Shown in pieces: positions 24,731-36,700 of a stretch of DNA of 64,000 nt (position 1 is the stretch's first letter; each line of letters begins with the position of its first letter). Position numbers and translations under genes: made by a program. The DNA comes from Pararge aegeria (Eukaryota; Arthropoda; Insecta; Lepidoptera; Nymphalidae), in NCBI RefSeq assembly GCF_905163445.1, contig NC_053182.1, forward strand, positions 8,184,001 to 8,248,000, in the 5' to 3' direction. The notes below the pieces were generated by a model. It did no database searches, was not told the DNA's origin, and saw only the letters and a program-made list of their open reading frames with translations.

Positions 24731-25214
24731 CGGCGTCATGTTATTTTTTATTTGTATTAGTTTAGCCATAATATTTATTGATTAATTTCAAAACTTGTGG
24801 GTATCGCTATTTGGTTAGGTTGCAAACTTGAAAGCCATTTAACATTCTGGACGTGACAATAAGATTATAATATATTGAGAAAGAACTATAACTAAAACAG
24901 GACAACACCGTTTTAATTGTTGTAATTAGTAATTACTTTTTTATGCAAGCCTAAGCATATACCTACACACATCTAAAACTTTAAAAATATTTCGGTATTA
25001 GAAGTATCTAAAAAAATACAGCCTTTTAAAACGTGTTTTTGTTCTAACAGCAACAAAATCCAAGGATGACCTAGAATCCTAATTCAGAAAGTAGTATGTC
25101 TTTTGCCACAAGTGAAAGAAAAGCCTTAATATTTGAATACTTGCTGTCAAGTATTTTACACTTAAAAGTTATTTAACTATATTTTATAAAATTCAAAAAT
25201 TCATAATTCAAAAC
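24731..25214. other. AT-rich sequence, nothing recognised
   Basis: No exon or repeat identified. Confidence 0.35.
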
Positions 25215-25345
25215 AATGGAGCTATGAAAAAATTGTAGATGTCTCTGTCCGCTGGATCCAAGCGGCACAGAACCGTGGAATTTGGAAATCCCTACAAAAG
25301 ACCTATGTCCAGCAGTGGACGTCTATCGGTTGATATGATGATGAT
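25215..25345 (+). mobile_element. LINE reverse-transcriptase C-terminal remnant
   Basis: Translation gives WIQAAQNRGIWKSLQKTYVQ then QWTSIG and a stop, followed by gatatgatgatgatgag. This W-AQ-R-W-L-E-QQWT pattern ends many lepidopteran RTE-like LINEs. A related remnant lies at 38985-39235. Confidence 0.6.
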
Positions 25346-25454
25346 GAGATGAATTTTAGACAGGCTTTTTAGGCAGACAGAGCAGGCTCACTTCAGGCAG
25401 ACCGGGGGCTGCTCAGTCTAAAAGCGGCGTGAGTGTTCGGAATATTGAAATTAA

Positions 25455-25752
25455 TCATATCAACCATTTACCGGCCCACTACAAGGCACGGGTGTCCTCC
25501 CACAAAGAGAAGGGTTTAGGCCGTAGTTCACCGCTGGCCCAGTGTGGACTCCACACACCATTGAGAACATTGTGGAGAACTGCAGGAGACACGCAGGTTT
25601 TCTCACGATGTTTTCCTTTACCGTTGAAGCAAGTTATATTTTAATAGCTTAAAAGACACATAACTTAGAAAAGTTGTAGGTACGTGCTGGGATTCGAACT
25701 AACCTCCCGAAAGTACAGTCGAAGTCCTACCCACTGGGCTACTACCGCTTCA
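25455..25752 (-). mobile_element. Near-full SINE family 3 copy
   Basis: On the - strand it begins gcggtagtagcccagtgggt (A box), then ttagttcgaatcccagcacg (B box), followed by the body (taagttatgtg, gaaaacatcgtgagaaaacc) and end (ggcccactaca inverted). It is the reference family 3 copy in the window. Confidence 0.75.
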
Positions 25753-27066
25753 TGATACATAGGTTTATATTGACATTAATAAACGTTTTTTCACTCTCTT
25801 AATCATTAAGGAAAGCTTGAAATCTTATATACTTAATCAACCTTGATATCCAACGAATTCTGAAGTCTGATTTGTTTTTGATAGCTTTATGTAAATTTTG
25901 TAGAAAAAATAAACGATGGCAAAAGTTAACTATATCTTACCGAATATTACAGATAATTGAGAAAGGAATCGAAAGACCTTTTCATTAAAAATAATATTTA
26001 AGTAAAGTCTTTAGTAATAGCAAATAAAAAAAAATAGCAAAGTTCTATCTAACAGAGAAATATCCACAAGGGATAATAATTTTCAGCCATTTACTCACTT
26101 AGACTCTGCCTCCTAATTGGTTTAACGTTAACTCGACTCAAGCGAGTCTAGCCTCCATTAACTAACTATAGTCTATAAGGGTGGCAAAACATTTAACTAT
26201 GTAAATATTTTTAATGTGACCTACAGAAGCTCTATACATATAAAAAATACGAATCGATTATTTTTAAATGTACTCTTGTAGGAAATACAAGATTCTTTGG
26301 TACGAGTACTTTAGGTGACCGACGTTTTACCGTGGGAAAGTGCTGAACCGAATTCGACGAAAACTATTCATGTCCCCTGCAGTAAGCCGGTAATAGGTTG
26401 AAACTCTTTATGATGAACCGAAAAACAAGCATTTTATAAAGATGAAGTCGCGAGAAACTGCTAGTAGCTTCCTACTAAAACTAGAATTAATGGAAATAAG
26501 AATTTCAAATACGGACAAAGCCTGACTCTGTTTTTCTACGTACCTACCTACGAATATCTTTGTCTAACTAAGGATGATAATTTTTGTAAAGTCCCGTCAA
26601 GTTTGGTAATTTTCCCGGTAAAATATAATACAGATAATGTCGTATTTCATTGATGGGTACTTAGTGCAGGCCAAGCATAACGAACAACCACAACTATAGA
26701 AATCGGTATTAAAACAAAATGAATAAATTTAACATTGAAATAACACAATAGTTACACTATCTATACTAAGATATTTTGTAAATATTAAAGTTACTTGTAA
26801 TTATTTATCACGCAATTATTTGTTAAAATAAACTGTTACTTATAAGTAGGTATAACAAATTATTTTAGAATAAAAATAATTATATCACATGAATATTGCC
26901 AGTCTTGTTGCATTTAAAATTCATAGATGGGAATAATTTAATGAAAAAATAAATTAAATACCAAATGTTTTGTGTCTTAAATTATAATCTGATCATACAG
27001 CATTGCCATGCAACAGCTATGGATGATACCAAATTCTATCTACCAACTCTGAGAGCACTGGCGCAC
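25753..27066. other. AT-rich sequence, nothing recognised
   Basis: No exon or shared repeat. The short frame 26965-27165 runs into the repeat at 27067. Confidence 0.35.
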
Positions 27067-27292
27067 AAAGAAAGAAAGAAAGAAAAATCGTCTTTATTGT
27101 CACACATTTTTGTAAAATGTTACATTTGTGTCATAAATTTGTTAAAGAGTCAAAAAAAATTGTGACAAAGGAGCTGGCTCAGTATAGCTGGCTGCAAACT
27201 AAAAGGCGCAGCACAGGTTTTCAGCCAGCCCCATTATCATCGTCGTCACTGAATCCTCGCGACTAAACAATAACGAAATAATCATAAAAAAG
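27067..27292 (-). mobile_element. Repeat with (GAAA)n end, inverted partner of 30676-30907
   Basis: It begins with an aaagaaagaaag run, then tttattgtcacacattttt, aaaatgttacatttgtg, gacaaaggagctggctcag, tttcagccagccccattat and cactgaatcctcgcgac. The same words appear inverted at 30676-30907 with few differences. The short tandem repeat at one end suggests a LINE or SINE 3' end on the - strand. Confidence 0.7.
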
Positions 27293-27339
27293 GACTAAGT
27301 CAAAATAATATCAAATTAGGTAATAAGTGTAATAATAAA

Positions 27340-27420
27340 CGGGGGTAAACTTCTCCTATTCCATTTTCCCGTGCTTTAGTAGATGAACACGTTAATTATA
27401 TCACTTGTATCCTAGCCCCA
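27340..27420 (-). mobile_element. TE fragment just upstream of exon A
   Basis: aaacttctcctattcc, gtgctttagtagatgaac and cacttgtatcctagcccc match, inverted, 1435-1515 and the element at 57741-57962. It lies about 90 bp before the exon A acceptor. Confidence 0.5.
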
Positions 27421-27510
27421 CTGCTGCGACTGCCACACATCTCATATAACAAGTGCAAGTGTTCATAATAAACGACAAGTAGCTAACTATGAAACTTGTG
27501 CACTTTGCAG

Positions 27511-27720
27511 TGGGTGCGACGACGTACAGCGTTCCTTGGAACTCCTGGACCAGGTGTTAAGCGAATACGACGAAGGGGAACCAAGGTCGTTGGAGGCGCC
27601 GCGCGCGCCACCTACGCCGGCGACCCCGGCGACTCCGGCCACGCCCGCCACGGACGACGACTCGCCGCTGGCCGGACACACCTCCGAGGACGATGGATAC
27701 ATGAGCATGAACGGCAGAAG
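27511..27720 (+). CDS. Scaffold-like gene, exon A (first visible)
   Basis: The acceptor is actttgcag at 27502-27510. The first base completes a codon begun in an unseen upstream exon. The donor is AG|gtgaga, leaving phase 2. The exon is strikingly GC-rich against its AT-rich surroundings. It encodes residues 1-69 and the first two bases of codon 70. The start reads GCDDVQRSLELLDQVLSEYD, a probable short amphipathic helix. Then come four PAT repeats (PPTPATPATPATPAT), an acidic patch and EDDGYMSMNGRR. YMSM fits a Y-x-x-M site of the type bound by PI3K SH2 domains, if phosphorylated. The frame also stays open upstream of the acceptor, so unspliced extension cannot be fully excluded, but no ATG is seen there. 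Confidence 0.85.
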
Positions 27721-30700
27721 GTGAGATCATTTCGTTATGTATTCTAACTTTTGTACCCGGCTTCCTGGGACGTTGTTTTGGTTCTTTTTTTCTTTGTAAC
27801 AAATAAACATACTACGGCAATACACACATCGCCATCTAGACCCACAGTACGTCTAGCTTCTACTTTTGGTACTTATGAATGTAGGCCAGAAGCAGGCATT
27901 ACTTTGCGAAATTCCATGATATGCTGTGTAAATTAAGCTTAATTAGCTGTACTCCGCGAAAAGCAGAAGGATTGCCAAATGCATTGTGGTAAACTTCCCA
28001 CACCTTTGAGGAAAACTCACAGGCATGCAGGTTTCCTCACAATGTTTTCCTTTACCGTTAAAGCAAACTCAAGAAGTTTAGGTTGAGGCAAGGCGTGCTG
28101 GCTCGCACACGATTCTCGGCCTAAGAACCCCCTAGGATATGGATATGCCTAATTATATTTTCTACGTGGATTTAGAGTTTACAGCAAATGCAATTTACTA
28201 TCTAACTATTCCAACGTTATTACACGTTTTACTTTACATCCCACTATTGCGACAATTTTTCCTTCATAAACGGTACCCAATATTATATTAACATTGACTT
28301 TACGATGCTGTTTCAGAGCGAAGTTCGCGCTGGGCTTTCGACCGACGGAGGAGCGCGAGGAGGGCTCACCGCCAGACCCACCGTCGCCTCACTCACCGCC
28401 ACCGCCGGAAGAAGCGGAGAGAATTATTTCTACCTTATTACCAAAGTTAGTGTTGACACCTATTATAGAATTGTGTGGTGACGGAAGTTCAGAATACAGT
28501 ACGTGGCCACTAAGGGAATAGAACTTCCTCTATGCTACTACTAACATCTGCTGCGATCACCAACCCGTCTTGCCAGCATGTTTATTATGAGCAAATCCTT
28601 CCGTTGGGAGAGGCCTTTAGTCTAGCAGTGGACTGTGATAGACTATTGATGCGTGATTGTCTACGTCGTAGTCATAATTTGAAACATCATCATGATCTAA
28701 AATTATTTTATAAAGGTACCCAATAGGAATAAAATTTACCGTTTACTCACTCCCGAGCTTTCCACCTTAGTGGGTTTCCTAACTAAAGGTTTATTATTGC
28801 TACCAATAAACGGAACATAAATCCGTTTATGGTTTTAGTGGCTGCTAATCAGTTGTGCAGCTGTTATTATATCATGATAGATACACACATATACAGTATA
28901 CTCAAAACGATCAGATTACGGCGTTCTATTTTTTATTAGTTTTACTTGCAGTAGGTTAACAATATTTGTGTCATTCATATTTTTTCTTTATTGTAAGTAT
29001 TATAGTTGGTATGTACCTAGAATTTCACAGAGTAACTTATTGTCATGTAATTGTTGCCTCATAATCCAGTACAAAATAAATACTGAGATTCTTGGCCAAA
29101 AATAGATCAAGTAGGTACCTATTTAGTTTTCGCAAGATTTCTGCAGCGATTGAAATCTCATGGCCGAGGCCAGCAACTCTTCCTAGCCAATCTATCTTTA
29201 TTTTCCTATTGAAAGTTTGATTTAATGTTTTACCGTTTTAAAGAATACACTCTTCCTGTTTATCCACTCAAGCTCTTTAATCTTCATTAATTGCTTTTAT
29301 GCCATCAACAGTAAAGGTTGGAGTCGATAGTTAAGTGAAAAAGGTTATAATACTATTAATACCTGACCAATACCAAAATACATTTGGTTACTCCATCACT
29401 TTGTTTCTTGCGTTTTATTTACTTTAGGCTTTATGTATCACACAGTAATTTAATTAGCTTAATAATGTTTTTAGACCTTATTAGTAGTAGTATTTTGTAA
29501 CTATTCATGAGCTGCTCTTGCACCATTTCATCTCAGATAAACTTCTATAATTTGGTGGTTAGTCTAGTCGCATGTTACAATGTTCATACTGAAAACGCTT
29601 GAACCAACTAGCTCTCTCTTATTTTTCTTTTGATTATCAATTTCTAGTATCAAGCCAGGTATTTATCTACACTCAGTGTTACAGTAGTGTTTTGTTAAAA
29701 AATGAAGGTAGTGAAAAAAATATGAAAAAACTTATTTCCCCGCAGCTATAGTAAGTCTATTTTTTATCTTACTTGCTCAACACCTACCTTGCTACCTGTA
29801 TTCACAAAAAATACGATGTCTCAAAGTAGGTACATAAATACATTTTCAACAAAGACTCTATGGTTCGATTGACGACGATCACGCTAGGTACCTACGTCCG
29901 GACGCACTAGAACAAAGTTAACAATTAGTTTAATTAATCTTTTATTTAAAGGTAGCGAATTATCTAATACCATAAAATAATGTTTATGAAAAATAGTTTA
30001 TGTATTCTTTTTAAATAGGTACCAGGCTGTATTGCGTGGCCTTATCAATAACAAGGACTTGCATTTCCTAACTGTTAAGCATGTTATCAGCATAACAAAC
30101 GCTGTACTTTCATATCAATATTAACACAGTAATTTTCCCTGTTTACAGAGTATCGCCCGCGAATTCTGCAAAACGCACAAACTCCGTCGAAAAATGCGGC
30201 GCTGAAGAAAAACTAGACTCTATTATTAGCGTCAATGGGATAACAACTGCGACGCAAACCACTTTTGTAAGTATCTATACGAGTATAACTAAATGGAAAT
30301 GTATAAAATAGAATTCCTAGAACACATTACTTTTCTATATGAGTTGAGCCCTAAAGTAATGTTTCTACATATTTAAAAAAAAAATAAAAAAATAAATAAC
30401 ATATTATTACTTTTCACACCTTTTAGTACTTTTATATAATTTTATATATTTTTTCCTATATTTCACATTAAAGACACTCACATTACATTTAATTTTTGAT
30501 TTTAGATTTTTAGTTTTTTCTTTTTTTAGTTTTTCATGTTTATTAATTTCATAATTTTTGATTTCGTTTATTATTTACCTCTTTGATGATTTTGTATTTC
30601 TCGATGTAAATAAGCTTGTTTTAATGATAAAATATCTATTGTTTGTTTATATATTATATTCTATGTTATAATTCTTTTTTTTGATTATTTTGTTATTGTT

Positions 30701-33700
30701 TAGTCGCGAGGATTCAGTGACGACGACGATAATGGGGCTGGCTGAAAACCAGTGCTGCGCGTTTTAGTTTGCAGCCATACTGAGCCAGCTCCTTTGTCAC
30801 ACATTTTTTTTAAATTTTTATACTTTAACAATTATTTTCTTTCACAAATGTAACATTTTACACAAATGTGTGACAATAAATACCATTTTTCTTTCTTTCT
30901 TTCTTTCATATAATATATAACAGACATCGGGGACAATAAATAGTATTGGATAGAAGCAGGCGTTACTTTGCGAAATTCCATGATATATTATGAAAATTAA
31001 GCTTAATTTGCTATACTCCACGAAAAGCAGGAGAATCTGTATGGTGTAATTCATAATTTCTTCAATCCTTATACTCATACTATACTCTACTCTATGAATA
31101 ATTGTTAACAATTATTCATCGTAAAGTCAACATCTCCTGAGGATGCTCCGGTTTCGGAGCGAAACGTGCGTAGAGCGTACATTGCCGTAGATCTGTTTGG
31201 TTTGGAGTATAAGGATTGAAGAAATTATACACATACAGATTCTCCTGCTTTTCGTGGTTTATAGCAAACCAATCTTTATTTTCATAATACAAAAAATAAT
31301 CATACTTTCCCCGTCAAAGAAGATAGATAACGGGGACATCGGTATGATTGTTTTTATTCAAATCCCGCTTTCCCCATTAACGGGGGCATACTATTTTATG
31401 GTCTTAATTATTTAAAGAAATTTCAAACAATAATTCAAATCAATTTTCAGCCGAAGACTAGACATCAACGTCCTTACGGATGGGAAAAGGATAATATAGA
31501 AACAAATGGTTTCCAATTACAACAACCGCTGGTGCCTCCGTTCAAGTTTTCTTCGCTGCAGCACGGCGTGCGACCGCCTTATCCCGAAAGTATACCAACT
31601 TGGCTTCCGCCGAGGCATTCAGCCGCTCCCATCAGCAATAAAAGATCACCAAGTTACGAAAATGCACCAGTATTCCCGTTCATGGGGTTCTCTAGCGAAT
31701 TCAACGACAAGCCGTATAATGAACATCCGGTGACAATTTATCCAGGACCGAACATCCAGTATAATCGTCAGTCGCATTCTCCGACATATAAAATATCTCC
31801 ATCCAACAGCAAGAGCATCGATAAAAAGAACGTTAAAAGGGACAGCAGGTCGGATGGAGAAATGCTATCACCAAAAAGTAAATTGCCTCCGCGTACTCTC
31901 GCCAGTTCTATGGAGAGACATAGAGAAGTGTGTAGAGGATCATCGGAGGACGTAATGGATAGTTGCAAATTGCGAGATTCGAGCAGAAGCAACGATGAAG
32001 AACATTTTTCGGACGACTCGTTAGAAGAGTTGTTCCCGCCGCCGCCGCCCGCAGTCAGCACACCTTCAAAACGTAATTCCATAGCCTGGGAAGTGTCCCT
32101 CGATGGGGACGATCCTCTCCTCACGCCAGGAAGTACTAAGGTAAAAATAAAGTACCTACTTACAATACCGAGCCATTTACTGTTACGGATTTAGTAAGGT
32201 GGCTTCTAAAACTAAAATAAACATGGTTAATCTGCATGTAGAAACATCTTAGCATAAGTTTTGTTAAGCTAGCCATTTTTGTAGTGCGATAGAACAATTG
32301 CCTTTCTAACTTAGGATTCTAGTAACAGCCTCGCCATGCTCGGAAATTTCTCTCATAGTTAGATTTGAAATTTATTCCGACGCCTGTAACGTAAGACATG
32401 TTCTATCGTCTATCTCTAATGATTAGGGCAAAATCAAACTGGTGACACAACCTTTCCAAACAAAACAGATTTATAAAGATTGGTTTAAAAATGACAGAGT
32501 TGTGGTGTAAAATCACCAAATACTTTCATTTCCTATCCCGAACGAACTCTTTTGTTTATCGGTATTAAAATTGCCTTAATTAACCCAGGGCATCAGCTAT
32601 AAGTCTACCAAATTGCATTAAAATACGTTCAGTAGCTTCCATATGATGTACGAACAGATGAGTCTTCCATCCTCCCCTCAGCTAAATATAATAATTTAGT
32701 TTAATAAAGAATTTTTACCTTATAACTTTTTAGATCTAGACCAGCAAACCTCGAACTGTTTAACTCCTTATTGTTTTACGAAGAAATTAAAAAGTTAAGC
32801 ACCGTTAAAGTATTTCATTATTATCTTCATGTCTAGTAGCCATCAGTCCCACAGCTAGGAAAAGGCCTTAAATTCCTCACCGTGGCACGGATGTACGTCA
32901 CAATTTTCCTTACTCCAGAAAATAAGAAAATTTACCGTATAGTAAATATTTAACCCCAATTATAATTATTTTAAAATATTTACTATTAAGTTTTAAAAAA
33001 TATTTTTTATCCTTAGCCTCTAAATTGTAACTGGGTATATTTATAATTTTACTAATCCAACTTTATATGATTAGGTTATAGGAAGACGACGAAGGAAATC
33101 TGGAGACCAATCACACTCGAGCACAAGTTCAATACCTCAACGCTTAGACGATGACTGGGGTGAAGAATATTGGCCACCGCCTCCACCAATATCTCAATGC
33201 GAACCTCTCGCGTCACCAATATCCGATGCAGAACCAGAACATCGCAGAGTTCAAGATCTAGCTTCAGGCACATATGTCATTAGAAAGGGCAAGAATCGAA
33301 AACAATTACCAGCTTTTAACAAAAATGCCAACAATAAAATACAATCTAATACCAACAACCTCTCACAGAGTCACAGTTTAAACAGAAGCATCGACAAATC
33401 CATTGATGGTTCCAGTATTTCAATAAGTGGATCAGGATCTGTAGGTTCCTATAATTCTAGGCCAAGTTCGGACTTAAGTTTACCTCAGTCAAGATATAGT
33501 GCTGACCTAAATTCGCGTTTAAGTCGGGAGCTGAACACTCCAAACTCTAGATATAGTATTGATCTTTGTACTCCGAATTCTAGATTAAGTAAAGAAATTA
33601 CGTCACCTAAATCAAGGCTAAGTTTGGATCTCAATAATGGTCAAGATAGGTACATAAATCCAGATTATTACGCACATAGTCCTAAAAGTAGACAAGTTAA

Positions 33701-36700
33701 TAGTGATAAGAATGCTATGGGATCCAAGAATAATAGTGTTCAAAACAAATTGTCTCCGCAGGCTAGATTTACAGATTTTAAGAAATATTCTTCTACTTTT
33801 GATAATATTCAATCTCTAATAAAAGAGGGTAAAGTTGAAGAAACTCCTGCATCGGCATGCAATGAAACAGTTGGTGAGCTTTCTACCGTGCCTCCGAATA
33901 TGGTTCGTGTCATATCTCTTCCAAGTCTTGGAGCTGAGGGAGACAGCAATAGCGCTAGTCGTCAAGCTCTCATAACTACCGTGGAGGAAGAGGAGGACCA
34001 AGAAGTTGCAGAACCAGGATCTAGCGGTGAGACATCACCGCTACGCAAGATTGAAAATAACATAAGCGCAATATTAAGCCAAGGTCGGGACCAAAAACTG
34101 TTTACCCCATACTTACCAAAAGACTGGAATATTCATAAGGATGAGTACTGTGATGAAATATCTAAGGATATATTAGAAAATCATTTTCGTTATAGCTCTA
34201 GGGAAAAGCAAAAAAGGCACGATATTCAAAAGTCATCAAGCCACAACGAAATTCAAAATCAGAAATCGATTGAGAGGCGGGAACGATCGTCTAGTAGAAG
34301 ATCAAATAGTATGCATAAATCAACTAGTGCCAAAGACGTGCCAGTTGGGTTAATGCGGCAGCCGTCATCTTCTGATTCTGCAGTATCCAGTGGAGGTGAC
34401 TTCCCTCTTAACGTTCAAATTGTAGAGCATCCATATAGGCATAATCAGTTACCTCCGTCGCCGAGTATGGTTCACGAAATGGGACCATTGCCACAAACAC
34501 CAGAATCTCCAAAATTCCCACCTTTACCGCCCTCGCCCGTTCAAGAAGTAGAAGACGAGTACACAGAAATCATGCAACCAACAGATAGACGACACGGCAA
34601 AAAAGCCGATACTCTACCGACGCCTACTTTAGAATCTAGAAGAAGGTATGTGTTCATATATTTTTACAATTATTTATTTAAATACAATCAATATTATAAT
34701 CATTTATTGCAAGTTATTTCGGGCTAATTGCTTTACTTACAACTGGAAGGTATATGGCCCATATGGCATGTGTACAGTGGATCAATTAATATAGATATAC
34801 CAACACACAAAAGTAAAATATACATGCTTACACAGGCAATATACGGTTTGTTTCATAAATTATCCTTCTTATATTTAAAGTTAATCCAAAAATATAAAAA
34901 AGTATATAAATAATGTATAATAAATAGGCTTTTAAATACGATGCTCTTAACATCTTTTAAGTTATCATTCACGGCTGGATTACACGTAAAGATTGCGATG
35001 GCGAAACAGGCGAAATAGAGATCTGTTCGCAGGGAAATTTGTGTGGTTCGTTCAAACCATGTTTTGCTTACTAGGCCGAGGGATCAGCTCGCTTGGTACG
35101 TACGAACACGACCAGAACTAGACATCTACCGTAAATACAGCGTAATGCACCAAGCAATTTAATAAATATGCCATATGAAAATTATGACTAATCAACAAAT
35201 TATCCTACGGGAACCGTTCATTTTACATAATCTATCTGTGCCAAATTTAATCTTGATCAGTTCAGGCACATCCATCTATCCAAAGTTTCACATCTACAAA
35301 AGTAGTAAGAAACAAATGAAAGATTTTTTTTATCAATAGTTTCGGCAACATCTTAGATGCCAATTATAAAGGTACCACTCGGCGCGCTTCCACTATACAA
35401 CAGAGGCGCCAGGATAACGCTTGTCAAGTGTGGCACAACCTAGTAAGGTATAGGTGTTTATTATATTTTAAAACTATTTCCTACAATACTAATTTATTTC
35501 ATCATTTGAAACATTGCAGGCCATCAGAACCTCCAGCGGTGCCTCCTCATCGCGATACCACAAACAGTCTTAAAACGAGATCAATGGAGACAAGCTACAA
35601 TAAAAATAGAAGAAATAGTAATTTCAAAAGTGGTTCGACAGACAGAAGAACTTTACCTACTGGTATGGCATACACTTTTTATTTATCGTCCATTTACAAT
35701 ATATTTTTCATCACACTTGCTCGTAGCGTGGCGTTTAATGTAATGAACATGAATGGCCCATAAACCAGGATATTAGTCATGCGTGCTTTATTTAACATTC
35801 TCGCACTTGTGTTAATTTACACTAGCTGTTGCTCGCATTCTTCTTCCGCGTTAATTATGGTTTATTTACAAATCTCGTGGGAACCGATTGTTTTCCTGAA
35901 TTAAAACTAGCCTATGTTGCTCTCCGTTCTTTCAACTAACTCTGTGCCAAAACTTAAGTCGATTGGTTACTTAGTTAGGGCGCAAAGTAAAGACAAACAA
36001 ACACACTTTCCCATTTTATCATATTATAGTATTGTATATAGTATTTTTTATTTATTTTAATTCAATTAATACGGTTAACACCAATTACATTAATGAAATA
36101 CATAAAAAAATAATTATACAGATTAAAACGAGAACAAAAAAAAGAAAACTAAACCAAAAAACATAAATATAACAATTCAAATAACTTTACAATAGTTTTA
36201 CCTACTAGTAATTATATCTATTCTATCTTCTTACACATTCAAGTTAAGCCAAAAACATGGTGCTATTACTTTTCTCACAGTACTGTAGGCAATGGTTAAC
36301 AACGGTGTTCCAAGGATCCGCAAATATGTCACAGTGAGGTGACTCCGTCAGCAGTGCATTTAGTATAGTATATGGTATAGTATTTATTTATTTTTTATTT
36401 ATTTAGAAAACTTTATTGCACAAACTTAGAAACAATACAAACAACACACAAGAAAACAAAAAAAAAATATGAATAAAAAAAAGTTAAATACAGTTGTGTG
36501 CAAAGGCGGCCTTATTGCAAAACCAATCTCTTACAGACAACCCTTGGTGAAAGTAATAATAGAAAACAAGAGGGACAGTGCAAACAATGAAACATACACA
36601 GGCAAGAGAAAAAAAAAATTATTAATGTCCTGTTTAGTTGTCCAACTTTTTCATTTTTCATTAACACAATTCATAATGAGTTTGTTATGTTTTAAATACG

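Noticed and set aside
27496..27802. Alternative frames across exon A
   Set aside because: They owe their length to GC-rich composition; only the frame that links to exon B by phase is supported.
31768..32124. 118-residue frame opposite exon D
   Set aside because: Shadow of the exon D reading frame.
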